Assembly (NCBI GenBank): GCA_013822765.1
Contig: PNKY01000019.1
Location: 1-61,997, forward strand
Source: Rhodospirillum sp.
GTDB taxonomy: Bacteria > Pseudomonadota > Alphaproteobacteria > Dongiales > Dongiaceae
Length of the DNA stretch: 61,997 nucleotides
Reading direction: 5' to 3'
The position numbers and the translations under genes are program-made. The notes under the pieces are model-generated. The model was not told the DNA's origin. It searched no databases and was given only the letters and a program-made list of their open reading frames with translations. Positions 15,606-23,859 of the stretch are shown here, piece by piece (position 1 is the stretch's first letter; each line of letters opens with the position of its first letter).

Positions 15606-16694
15606 CTAGTCACCATCGAGCGCATTGAATCCGACCGGGATGTTCAGCTTGGTGGTGACGGGTCCGGCAAGCAGGTCGCGCATCTTGACCAGCTGCACGG
15701 CAAAGGCCTCGACCAGCTTGCGCTGCGCAGCATCGGCGACGGCCTTGTCGAGCGGCAGGGTCACCTGCTGCAACGCACTCGCCGCCTGATCGACGGCGGT
15801 CGTCAATTCGTCGGCGGTTTGCTTGCCGTCCGGCTGCGCGGCGAGCAATGCGCCGAGGCCCCCATCGGCAAAGAACTGCGTGCGCCAGCCTTCCAGGTTG
15901 GCCGCCAGCACCGCGACCGACTGGCCGCTGCGCCAGTATTCCGCATTTTGTCCCTTGGCCTTTGCCAGGCTGGAGCCGAGCGGCGCCAGCAGCTTCATGT
16001 CGCGCATGGCGATGGTCGCGGTCAGCAGATCGTTGAGCAGACGGCCAGCGGCATCGCGGCCGCTTGGCAGTTCCTCGTCATCCTCCGATGGATGCTCGAT
16101 GCGCGACAGGAACGCAGCATCGCCCTCGGTCCAGCCGGTCACGACGTCGCGCGCGATGGTCTCGAGGTTGGCGCTGATGGCGGCAAACAGGCCGCAGCGA
16201 AAAGCGCCATCGCTGCTGGCGAGCGCCACTAGCGCATCGTCGCCGAACAGCAGGCGCTCCAGCGCCGGCAGTCCCTGCACGCCGACCGTGGTGGTCGCGA
16301 AGCGCTCCGGCTCCAGGGCGGCGTGATCCTGCTTCTTCAAGACTTCGGCCAGCTGGCGGCCGACCACGTTGCGCTTGTCCGGCCAGTATTCGACGCGGAA
16401 GGCGCGCTGATGCTCGAAGATCGGGCCGAAGCTGATGTACTGGATGCGCGCCCAGGCCGCCGTCAGGCCGGCGAACTGCTGTTGCGCGCTCTTGAGCGTG
16501 TCATCCCCCGGCGCCTGGCACAGCGCTTCGAGCCGCGTCTGCATGTCCTTGGCGGATTCGCCGAACGCCTGATAGCCGGTGATGATCGCATTCTTTGCCG
16601 TTGCCGCCACCGCCGCCGAATAGTCCGCATCCTCCAGCGCCACCGCGGGTGTTGCGGTCAGCAGGAGGAGGGAGACGGCGATGGCTCGGATCAT
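15606..16694 (-). CDS. Second imelysin-family periplasmic protein
   Basis: This 362-residue protein has a Sec signal peptide (MIRAIAVSLLLLTATPAVA) and the imelysin/insulin-cleaving-peptidase-like fold. The family's GxHxxE metal motif appears here as GLPALERLLFG, with Pro in place of His, as is common in the second imelysin of such operons. A change of metal site or loss of direct iron binding is likely. Its ATG overlaps the stop of the di-haem cytochrome gene (ATGA), and the DUF1513 gene follows two bases after its stop. Iron-uptake involvement is inferred from operon context. Confidence 0.85.
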   Translation of the reverse strand: MIRAIAVSLLLLTATPAVALEDADYSAAVAATAKNAIITGYQAFGESAKDMQTRLEALCQAPGDDTLKSAQQQFAGLTAAWARIQYISFGPIFEHQRAFRVEYWPDKRNVVGRQLAEVLKKQDHAALEPERFATTTVGVQGLPALERLLFGDDALVALASSDGAFRCGLFAAISANLETIARDVVTGWTEGDAAFLSRIEHPSEDDEELPSGRDAAGRLLNDLLTATIAMRDMKLLAPLGSSLAKAKGQNAEYWRSGQSVAVLAANLEGWRTQFFADGGLGALLAAQPDGKQTADELTTAVDQAASALQQVTLPLDKAVADAAQRKLVEAFAVQLVKMRDLLAGPVTTKLNIPVGFNALDGD

Positions 16695-17986
16695 AGGCTC
16701 TCCAAAAAGGCGATCAGCGCCGCGCGGTCTTCGGCAGGCAGTTCCGCGGCGCGCTGTTTCGCAGGCGCAGCTTCGCCGCCGTGCCACAGGATCGCTTCGA
16801 GCACCGAGCGGGCGCGGCCATCATGCAGCAGGTTGGCGCCGTCCTTCGCTGCGACACGAGCGCCCAGGCCCCACAAGGGAGCAGTGCGCCATTCGTGCGC
16901 GCCGGCGACGGTCGAAACGGAATCGTCGAAGGCGCGGTCGGCCAAGCCGTCGCCCATGTCGTGCACCAACAGGTCGGTGTAAGGCGCGAACCACTTGGCG
17001 GCGCCGTCGGCCAGCTCTGCCGGCGCTTTCGAAGCGTGGCAGGCGCCGCAGCCAGTCTTGGTGAACAGCATCTGGCCGCGTTTGGTGTCCTCGGTGGCCG
17101 CCGATGATGCTGGTTCGGGCAAAGCGCGCAGATAAGTCGCGACCAGCGAGACCACGGTGGTCTCGACCTCGACGCCCCCCTTGTCGGCGCCTTGCGGCGC
17201 GGCGCGGCAATCCGACTGCGCCGTCGTGCAATCGCCCCACAGCGCGCGGCGCAGCGGCGTCGAGAGGCCGAGGTCGAAGTGGAATGCGGCGGAGATCTGG
17301 TGCGCGAGGTCCGGCTCGTCGCCCTTCCAGCCGAAGCGGCCGGGCTCGATGTCCTGCTCGCCGTACTGGCCCATCACCACCGCGCCGGAGATGCCATCGC
17401 CGTTGAGGTCGTCGGGATCGGCCTGCGCGGCGAGCCAGGTCAGCGGCACGCGTTCCAGCAAGCTGGCCCCGTGCAGATCGGGCGCCAGGCGCGGCGATAT
17501 CCAGGCGAGGTCGGCGAGCTGGTCCTGCCCGTCGATCTGGATGCGCGGCCGGCGCAACTCCGCCGTCGTGCCGTCGTTCAGCGTTTCCACATGAGTCTGG
17601 AAGCTGACGTGCAGCTTGCTCTCGGGCTTGAGCCCGGGGACGGCGAAGGTCTGCACTTGGCTGCCGAGGAGCGGGTGCGGCACCAGCGCCCCGTTCTTCA
17701 CCGCGCCGACTCGCAGGGTGAGGCCGGCGGAGGCCGGTAGGTCGCCCTCCTGCAGCGAGACTTTGGCGCGTCCCCCGCCCTGGTGGCAGGACGAGCAGGC
17801 GCGGGAGTTGAACAGCGGGCCGAGGCCGTCCGCCGCCTTCGTCGAGGATGGCGCGGAGACCCACAGCCGCTCGAACAGGGCCTTGCCCAGCACCGTGTCC
17901 ATCGAATCCTCGGCCGCCTGCGCCGCCCCGGCGGACGCCAGCAGCGCGCACGCAGTGCCGAGAAAAGCCTTAAGCGACAGTGACAT
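16691..17986 (-). CDS. Di-haem c-type cytochrome (DUF1111 / thiol oxidoreductase family)
   Basis: The 431-residue exported protein carries two CxxCH haem c motifs: CSSCHQGGG near the N-terminus and CGACHAS in the C-terminal third. It matches the di-haem oxidoreductase family, distant relatives of MauG and cytochrome c peroxidase. The signal peptide is LKAFLGTACALLASAGAAQA. The gene overlaps the multicopper oxidase gene by 17 bases at its start and the second imelysin gene by four bases at its end, so the three are tightly coupled. A plausible job is accepting or donating electrons during periplasmic iron redox cycling; that is inferred from context. Confidence 0.88.
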   Translation of the reverse strand: MSLSLKAFLGTACALLASAGAAQAAEDSMDTVLGKALFERLWVSAPSSTKAADGLGPLFNSRACSSCHQGGGRAKVSLQEGDLPASAGLTLRVGAVKNGALVPHPLLGSQVQTFAVPGLKPESKLHVSFQTHVETLNDGTTAELRRPRIQIDGQDQLADLAWISPRLAPDLHGASLLERVPLTWLAAQADPDDLNGDGISGAVVMGQYGEQDIEPGRFGWKGDEPDLAHQISAAFHFDLGLSTPLRRALWGDCTTAQSDCRAAPQGADKGGVEVETTVVSLVATYLRALPEPASSAATEDTKRGQMLFTKTGCGACHASKAPAELADGAAKWFAPYTDLLVHDMGDGLADRAFDDSVSTVAGAHEWRTAPLWGLGARVAAKDGANLLHDGRARSVLEAILWHGGEAAPAKQRAAELPAEDRAALIAFLESL

Positions 17987-19352
17987 AGCCCATCATCCCG
18001 GTTTCCTGATGCTCGATAATGTGACAGTGCATCATCCACTCTCCGGGATTGTCCGCTGTGAAGGCGATCTCAACCCGCTCCTTGGGCGCAATCAGCACAG
18101 TATCGGCGAGGTGCGGGACGATCTCCTCCTTGCTGTATCTGAGCACGCGGAAGGTATGGCCGTGCAGATGGATCGGATGCGGGTGCGGCGTGCCGTTGAA
18201 CAGCTCGAACACATAGGAGCGGCCGCGCTTCAGCTCCGCCAGCGGCGGCGGCTTCAGCTTGTGATCCTGGCCCGACCAGGAGCGGCCGTTGATTGCCCAG
18301 AAGGTGCGCTGCGGCAGGCAGAGCTGATCCAGGGTGACGTTGGGATTGTCCTTCAGGTACGCCTCGAGCGCGGGCGAGACGTGGCCGGCGGTGAGGTCGA
18401 AAGTCAGGCGCTCGGCGCTCTTGAGGTCGGGCTCCGGCACCTGGCTCGGGGCCAAGGTCGGGACCGGACCGATCCCCGGCAGTGCGCTTTCGATCAGCGC
18501 AATTTCCGCCAGCAATTCCGGCTTCGAACCCCAGACATTCTGCAGGCGCACCGCCTGTCGCGGCATGCGGAAGGCGATGTCGGCGCGCATGGCGGGGCCG
18601 AGCTTCCAGGCCTTGAGCGGCACCGGCGGCAGCGGGTTGCCGTCAGTCGCGATCACGAAACCCTCGGCGCCGTCGAGCGCCAGCACGACGATGCGCGACA
18701 CATCGAGGTTGAGCACACGCAGCCGGACCCAGCCGTTCACCAGCGCGTCGAGCTGCGCATGCGGCTTGGCATTCACCGTCTCGACGCTGCCGAAGGTGCC
18801 GGCGCGCGCCGCGCCCTTGTCGGTCGAGAACACGTCGAACGAGCCATCGGGTTTCAGGCGCCAGTCCTTGATGGCGACGACATGGTCGGCCAGGAACAGG
18901 TCCTTCTCCGCCTCGTCCTCGACGACCAGCACGCCGGCAAGGCCGCGGCCCAATTGCTCGACCGTGTTGCAATGAGGATGGAAAAAGAACGTGCCGGCAT
19001 CGGGCGGCATGAATTCGTATGCGAAGGATTCGCCGTGCCCCACCGGCGGCTGGGTCATATAGGGAACGCCATCCATCGCGTTGGGCAGACGGATGCCGTG
19101 CCAGTGGATGGTGGTGTGCTCCGCGACCGCGTTGGTCAGCTGGGCGCGGAACGGCGCGCCGCGCGGGGTGCGCACCACTAGCGGCCATTCGTCGCGATAG
19201 GACCAGATCGGCGTGGTGGTCCCGGGCAGCAGCGAGAGCGAGCGCTCGCGCGCTTCCAGCGCGATCGCGCCGCTAGCCGCGGCAACGGAAAACGGCAACG
19301 GCAGCGCTGCGAGCGCTGCCGTGCCGGTCAGGAAATGTCGCCGTGTCCACAC
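17970..19352 (-). CDS. Periplasmic multicopper oxidase, candidate ferroxidase
   Basis: This 460-residue protein has a Tat signal (TRRHFLTGTAALAALPLPF) and all four copper-binding blocks of the three-cupredoxin multicopper oxidases: TIHWHGIR, FFHPHCNT, HPIHLHGH and HCHIIEHQETGM. The last gives a type 1 copper site with an axial Met. There is no Met-rich insert like that of CueO, so cuprous oxidase activity is less likely than ferroxidase or organic substrate oxidation. It sits between the first imelysin and the di-haem cytochrome in one operon behind an iron-box-like site, which supports iron oxidation as its job. Confidence 0.9.
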   Translation of the reverse strand: MWTRRHFLTGTAALAALPLPFSVAAASGAIALEARERSLSLLPGTTTPIWSYRDEWPLVVRTPRGAPFRAQLTNAVAEHTTIHWHGIRLPNAMDGVPYMTQPPVGHGESFAYEFMPPDAGTFFFHPHCNTVEQLGRGLAGVLVVEDEAEKDLFLADHVVAIKDWRLKPDGSFDVFSTDKGAARAGTFGSVETVNAKPHAQLDALVNGWVRLRVLNLDVSRIVVLALDGAEGFVIATDGNPLPPVPLKAWKLGPAMRADIAFRMPRQAVRLQNVWGSKPELLAEIALIESALPGIGPVPTLAPSQVPEPDLKSAERLTFDLTAGHVSPALEAYLKDNPNVTLDQLCLPQRTFWAINGRSWSGQDHKLKPPPLAELKRGRSYVFELFNGTPHPHPIHLHGHTFRVLRYSKEEIVPHLADTVLIAPKERVEIAFTADNPGEWMMHCHIIEHQETGMMGYVTVA

Positions 19353-19363
19353 GGCTGCTTGTG

Positions 19364-20638
19364 TTATTGGACGGCGGTCGGATTGTCGAGAGAGTCCGAG
19401 CCTTCGATCGCCAGGGCGCCGATCTTCAGGGCGTCCACCGCCTTTTCGACCGCGCGGGTCTGCGCGATCAGGCCGTCGATAGCGTCCTGGACGATCTTGT
19501 TGCCCTCGGCATTGCCGTCGCCGATCATCTGGTCGTACTTCATCTTGCCGCTGTCGGCGGTGTCCTTGAGCAGGCGCAGCTTGGCCTCGGCATTCGCCAT
19601 GGCGGCCTTGACGCCCTTGTCGGCGTCCGGCGAGGCGGCCTTCACCAGCTCGGACAGGCTGGCGCCCTTCACGACGCTGCCGTCGATCCGCTTATAGCTG
19701 CCCTCGTAGATCGCGATCATGCCCACTTCGTCGTAGTAGTGGGAGTTTTGGGTGTTGTCGGAGAAGCAGTCATGCTCCTCTTCCGGGTCGTGCAGGATGA
19801 GGCCGAGCTTCATGCGCTCGCCCGCCAGCTCGCCGTAGCTGAGGCTACCGAGGCCGGTCAGCATCATGCTGAGCGCGCCGTTGCCGCCGGCATCGCGCAA
19901 CGCCTTACGGGCCGCGCCGTCCGCGGTCCAGTTGCCGACCATCTCCTTGAGATCGTCGACCAGCAGCGAGGCCGCGATCTTCAGATACTCGGCGCGGCGG
20001 TCGCAATTGCCGTGGGTGCAGGTGGCGGTGTCGTAGTCGGTGGCCGGGCGGGTACCGGCGCCCGGGCCGGTGCCGTTCAGGTCCTGGCCCCACAGCAGGA
20101 ACTCGATGGCGTGGTAGCCAGTGGCGACGTTGGCTTCGGAGTCAGCCGACTCATGCAGCTTGTCGGCCAGCAGCTCCTTGGTGATCTTGCTGGTGTCGAT
20201 GGTCTCGCCGCCAAAGGTGATGCTGGTGTTGGCGATGACGTTGGCGGTGTAGAGCGGATTGTCGTCCGATTCAGTGCCGTAGGCCTCGGCAACGTAGTCG
20301 ATCAGGCCTTCGTCGAGCGGCCAGGCGTTCACCTTGCCTTCCCAATCGTCGACGATCGGGTTGCCGAAGCGGTAGCCCTCGGTCTGCTGGTAGGGATCGC
20401 GCGCGGCCAGCCACGCGGCGCGGGCGGCCTTGAGGTTGTCCTCGGTCGGCTTGGCGATCAGCGCGTCGATCGCCTTCTCCAGCGCCTCGGCCGTCGTGAG
20501 CGCATCCTCGTATTTGGCATGCGCGACGTCGGCATAGGTCTCGATCACCGCCGCCGTGTCGGCCGCAAGCGCTGGTGCGCCGCTCGCCATCCAAACGCCA
20601 CTCATCAACGCGCACCACAAACCAGCCTTGCGACCCAT
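19364..20638 (-). CDS. Imelysin-family iron-regulated periplasmic protein (IrpA-like)
   Basis: The 424-residue protein has a signal peptide (cleavage after APALA) and two imelysin-like halves. The family motif GxHxxE is intact as GYHAIEFLLWGQD, and the RFGNPIVDDWEGKVNAWPL block is typical of IrpA. Imelysins are thought to bind iron at the cell surface or in the periplasm. It is the first gene of a five-gene operon (imelysin, multicopper oxidase, di-haem cytochrome, imelysin, DUF1513). The start at 20638 has an AAGGAGGG ribosome site; the longer frame to 20731 would cross the iron-box-like operator. Confidence 0.9.
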   Translation of the reverse strand: MGRKAGLWCALMSGVWMASGAPALAADTAAVIETYADVAHAKYEDALTTAEALEKAIDALIAKPTEDNLKAARAAWLAARDPYQQTEGYRFGNPIVDDWEGKVNAWPLDEGLIDYVAEAYGTESDDNPLYTANVIANTSITFGGETIDTSKITKELLADKLHESADSEANVATGYHAIEFLLWGQDLNGTGPGAGTRPATDYDTATCTHGNCDRRAEYLKIAASLLVDDLKEMVGNWTADGAARKALRDAGGNGALSMMLTGLGSLSYGELAGERMKLGLILHDPEEEHDCFSDNTQNSHYYDEVGMIAIYEGSYKRIDGSVVKGASLSELVKAASPDADKGVKAAMANAEAKLRLLKDTADSGKMKYDQMIGDGNAEGNKIVQDAIDGLIAQTRAVEKAVDALKIGALAIEGSDSLDNPTAVQ

Positions 20639-20672
20639 CAGTCCCTCCTTGAACAGGCGGCGGCCAAGATAG

Positions 20673-20687
20673 TGAGAATGAGTATCA
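20673..20687 (-). promoter_or_regulatory. Fur-like iron box upstream of the imelysin operon
   Basis: On the minus strand the site reads TGATACT-C-ATTCTCA, matching the 7-1-7 Fur consensus TGATAAT-N-ATTATCA at 12 of 14 arm positions. It lies 35-49 bases before the irpA-like start, where a repressor would block the promoter. Its core (TGAGAATGAGT on the plus strand) is repeated in the operator-like site before hemP. Which alphaproteobacterial iron regulator (Fur/Mur, Irr or RirA) uses it cannot be told here. Confidence 0.6.
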
Positions 20688-20746
20688 GAGGCAATCGCAA
20701 ACAGGATCGCGCGGTGCTCTGCCGCTATCATGTTGAGAAATCTGCC

Positions 20747-21058
20747 CTATTTGACGGTCTGGATGACGTCGAAGCCCTCGAAGTTCGGGCCGCCGAGATA
20801 GAGGTCGCGGTGCTGGCCGGCATTCTGGTGGGCTTTGCGGAAGGCGTCGGACTTGGTCCAGCCCTCGAAGGTTTCGCGCGAACTCCAGACGGTGTGCGAG
20901 GAATAGAGCGTGTGATCCTCGCGCTTCGGGCCCTTCAGCAGGTGGAACTCGACGAAGCCGGGCAGGTCGCGCAGGTAGATGTCGCGCTCGCGCCAGATGC
21001 GCTCGAACTCCGCTTCGTTGCCCAGCTTCACCTGGAACCGGTTCATGGCGATGAACAT
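20747..21058 (-). CDS. IsdG/HmuQ-like haem-degrading monooxygenase
   Basis: This 103-residue ferredoxin-fold protein belongs to the antibiotic-biosynthesis-monooxygenase superfamily. It carries the haem-oxygenase triad of IsdG-type enzymes at the right spacing: N6 (MFIAMNRF), W67 (EGWTKSDAF) and H77 (KAHQNAG). It is predicted to open imported haem and release iron in the cytoplasm. It is the last gene of the haem-uptake operon; its start overlaps the hmuV end by 16 bases and has an AAAGGAGA ribosome site. The longer open frame to 21745 is a shadow of hmuV. Confidence 0.88.
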   Translation of the reverse strand: MFIAMNRFQVKLGNEAEFERIWRERDIYLRDLPGFVEFHLLKGPKREDHTLYSSHTVWSSRETFEGWTKSDAFRKAHQNAGQHRDLYLGGPNFEGFDVIQTVK

Positions 21059-21879
21059 GAGTGTCTCCTTTCGGGTTGATCGTCGAGTGTAGACCGGTTG
21101 CCCGGCCAGAAAACGATGTAGGGGCGATCGCGCTGCGGCTCGCGCAGCACGCGCGCCGCGACCTCGAACACCTCGCGCATCAGCGCTTCGGTCAGCACCT
21201 CCGAGGCCGCGCCTTCGGCATGGGTGCGGCCGCGGTGCAGCACGTGGATGCGGTCGGCATAGGCGACGGCATGGTTGGGGTCGTGCAGGATGGCGATCAC
21301 GCCGACACCCTGCTCCGTCAGCCGCCGCGCGGCGGACAGCGCGAGATGCTGGTGGCCAAGGTCGAGATTGTTGGTCGGCTCGTCGAGCAGCAGGTAGCGC
21401 GCGCTCGCCTCCTCGCTGTGGAGCTGGGCCAGGACGCGCGCGAGATGTACGCGCTGCCGCTCGCCGCCGGAGAGCGTTAGGTAGGAGCGCTCCGCCAGAT
21501 GCGCGACACCGGCCTCCTTCATCGCCGCGGCGGCAGCGCGCAGGTCGATGCGGCCGGGATTGTTGCCCATGTGCGGCGAGCGGCCGATCAGCACCAGCTG
21601 CAGCGCGGTGAAGGCGAAGCCGAGGCTCGGGCTTTGCGTCAGGACCGCGCGGCGGCGGCTCAAGTCGCGCGCCGGCCAGGACGACAGTGCGCGGCCGTCC
21701 AGTTGCACCGCGCCTTCGTCCGCCTCCAGCGAACCCGCCAGGCAATGCAGCAACGTCGACTTGCCGGCGCCATTGGGGCCGAGGATGGCGAAGAACTCGC
21801 CCGGCCGCACCGCCACGCTCACCCGGTCGAGGATGCGGCGCGTGCCGCGCACGACGCTGACGTTGTCCGCGCTCAGCAT
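21043..21879 (-). CDS. hmuV: Haem ABC transporter ATP-binding protein HmuV
   Basis: The 278-residue ATPase energises haem import from the periplasm. It has a Walker A (GPNGAGKST), a Q-loop region (LTQSPSLGFAF), the LSGGERQRVHLARVL signature and a Walker B (YLLLDEPTNNLDL) with the H-loop (ILHDPNHA). Its ATG overlaps the hmuU stop (ATGA). The spacing and the RxxVLTQ block are those of the FepC/HmuV group. Context within hemP-receptor-hmuTUV-haem oxygenase fixes haem as the substrate. Confidence 0.93.
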   Translation of the reverse strand: MLSADNVSVVRGTRRILDRVSVAVRPGEFFAILGPNGAGKSTLLHCLAGSLEADEGAVQLDGRALSSWPARDLSRRRAVLTQSPSLGFAFTALQLVLIGRSPHMGNNPGRIDLRAAAAAMKEAGVAHLAERSYLTLSGGERQRVHLARVLAQLHSEEASARYLLLDEPTNNLDLGHQHLALSAARRLTEQGVGVIAILHDPNHAVAYADRIHVLHRGRTHAEGAASEVLTEALMREVFEVAARVLREPQRDRPYIVFWPGNRSTLDDQPERRHSCSSP

Positions 21880-22958
21880 CAGAACGTCCCTTTCTGGCGC
21901 AGCAGCAGCCAGAGGAAGAACGGTCCGCCGAGGAAGCTGGTGACGATGCCGATCGGCAGCTCCGCCGGCACCACGATGGTGCGTGCGAACAGGTCGGCTA
22001 GCAGCACCAGGCAGGCGCCAAGCAGCGCCGACAACGGATAGAGCGTGCGATGATCCGCGCCCATCATCAGCCGCACCAGGTGCGGCACGATCAGGCCGAT
22101 GAAGCCGATCGATCCCGTCAGGGCCACAATCGCGCCGACCGTCAAGGCGACCAGGGCGATCATCCAGCGCTTGGCGCGTTGCACGTCGAATCCGAGATGC
22201 CGCGCTTCGGTCTCGCCCAGCAGCAGGGCGTTGAGGTGGTGCGCAAAGCGGGTCAAGGCGACGGCGGCCGCCAGGATCAGGGGACCGACCACGATCAATC
22301 GCCCCCAGGTCACGCCGTTGAGGCTGCCGAGCATCCAGAAATTGAGATCGCGCAGCTCGTTCTCGGAGCTGAGGAAGATCAGCAAGCCGATGCATGCCGC
22401 CGCCATGGCGTTGATCGCGACGCCGGCCAGCAGCAGAGTCGCTACATCGGTGCGTCCCTCGCGGGTCGCGATCGCATAGATGAGGATGGTGGTCGCCAGC
22501 GCCCCGGCGAAGGCCGCGACCGGCAAGGCATGGCGCAACAGCGGCGCCGAGAGATACTGCGCCAACGGCCAGCCTAGCACGATGAAGGCTGCCGCCGCCG
22601 TGGCTGCGCCGGTCGAGACGCCGACCAACGACGGATCGGCCAGCGGATTGCGGAACAGGCCCTGCAGCGTCACGCCCGCCACCGCGAGGCCGGCGCCGGT
22701 CAGGATGCCGAGCGCGACGCGCGGCAGGCGGATGTCGATCAGGATGGTGCGCAACGCTTGCATGCTGTCGTCAACCGGCGCGAAGCCAAGCTGCTGCGCG
22801 ATCAGGTGCGTGGCGGTGCCGGGTGGGATCGGAATCGCGCCGGCGTGGATCGTGACGAAGCAGATCGCCACCAGCGCCAGCCCGGCGATGCTGACGGCCC
22901 AGGCTGTTCTTTGCGCCTGCCGGTGCGCGATGAGCGCGAAATCCGCTGTCGATTGCAT
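21879..22958 (-). CDS. hmuU: Haem ABC transporter permease HmuU (FecCD family)
   Basis: The 359-residue integral membrane protein has roughly ten membrane helices and the FecCD family landmarks RLPRVALGILTGAGLAVAG, FRNPLADPSLVGVSTGA and the cytoplasmic-loop GSIGFIGLIVPHLVRL that contacts the ATPase. It forms the haem channel with HmuV. The start at 22958 follows the hmuT stop by five bases, within an operon of overlapping genes. Confidence 0.93.
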   Translation of the reverse strand: MQSTADFALIAHRQAQRTAWAVSIAGLALVAICFVTIHAGAIPIPPGTATHLIAQQLGFAPVDDSMQALRTILIDIRLPRVALGILTGAGLAVAGVTLQGLFRNPLADPSLVGVSTGAATAAAAFIVLGWPLAQYLSAPLLRHALPVAAFAGALATTILIYAIATREGRTDVATLLLAGVAINAMAAACIGLLIFLSSENELRDLNFWMLGSLNGVTWGRLIVVGPLILAAAVALTRFAHHLNALLLGETEARHLGFDVQRAKRWMIALVALTVGAIVALTGSIGFIGLIVPHLVRLMMGADHRTLYPLSALLGACLVLLADLFARTIVVPAELPIGIVTSFLGGPFFLWLLLRQKGTF

Positions 22959-22963
22959 GCGCG

Positions 22964-23851
22964 CTAGTTCGCAGCGTCGGGCGAGGCGACAAAGCCGGGA
23001 TGCAGCGCCGTCGCCAGCTCGCGGATCGCCTGCGGCGTGCGCGGGCCGAAGCCGAGCAGCAGCAGCGATTCCATCGCGACCACGCGCTTCGCCTTGCCGG
23101 CTGGCGTCTGCGCGATGTCCGGCCGCTGCAGCAGCCCGTCGATGCCGCCGAGCTTCTCGAGCGTCAGCTCGGTGACCAGCACCACGTCGGGCGCGGCCGC
23201 GATGATGCCTTCGGATGAGGCGGGCTTGAACTCTTCGAAGCTATCGATTGCGTTCTGTCCGCCGGCCAGTTCGATGATCGCGTCGGCCGAGGTGTTACGG
23301 CCGCCGACCATCGGCGCGCCCTCGCCGACCGAGAACAGGAACAGCACACGCGGCTTGTCCTTGACCGCGCCGAGGTTCGATTGCAACGCGGCGAACTCGG
23401 CTTCGAGCTTCACGACTAGCTCTTCGCCCTCCGCCTTGCGGTCGAGCGCGGCCGCGACCGCCTCGACTTTTTTCACGACGCCGGCGGTCGAGTGTTCGTC
23501 GGGGATGAGCGCAAGGCAGGTGCCGGCAGATTGCAGCTGGTCCAGCACCAGCGGTGGGCCGGAATCGGCGATGGCGAGGATGAGCTTCGGCGACAGGCTG
23601 AGGATCGGCTCGGCGGACAACTGCCGCATGTAGCCGACATGCGGCAGCTCGCGCGCTTGCTTCGGTTCGCGGCTGGTGATGTCGACCGCGACCACGCGCT
23701 GGCCGGCGCCGAGCGCGTAGACGATCTCCGTCACGTCGCCGCCGATCGAGACGATTGGGCCATCGCGCACCGGCAGCTCGCACGCCGCCTGGGCAGCATT
23801 TGCCCAGGCCGCCATCGCGATCGCCGCGCAAGTTCCCAGAACCCTGCGCAT
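22964..23851 (-). CDS. hmuT: Periplasmic haem-binding protein HmuT
   Basis: The 295-residue protein has a signal peptide (RRVLGTCAAIAMAAWANAAQA) and the two-lobed FecB/BtuF-type fold joined by a long helix. IVSIGGDVTEIVYALGAGQRVVAVD is the family's opening and ELPHVGYMRQLSAEPILSLSPKLILA follows in the first lobe. It would carry haem from the TonB receptor to HmuUV. The start at 23851 is preceded by GGAGAGACC, eight bases after the receptor stop. The in-frame extension to 24631 overlaps the receptor gene and is not used. Confidence 0.92.
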   Translation of the reverse strand: MRRVLGTCAAIAMAAWANAAQAACELPVRDGPIVSIGGDVTEIVYALGAGQRVVAVDITSREPKQARELPHVGYMRQLSAEPILSLSPKLILAIADSGPPLVLDQLQSAGTCLALIPDEHSTAGVVKKVEAVAAALDRKAEGEELVVKLEAEFAALQSNLGAVKDKPRVLFLFSVGEGAPMVGGRNTSADAIIELAGGQNAIDSFEEFKPASSEGIIAAAPDVVLVTELTLEKLGGIDGLLQRPDIAQTPAGKAKRVVAMESLLLLGFGPRTPQAIRELATALHPGFVASPDAAN

Positions 23852-23859
23852 GGTCTCTC

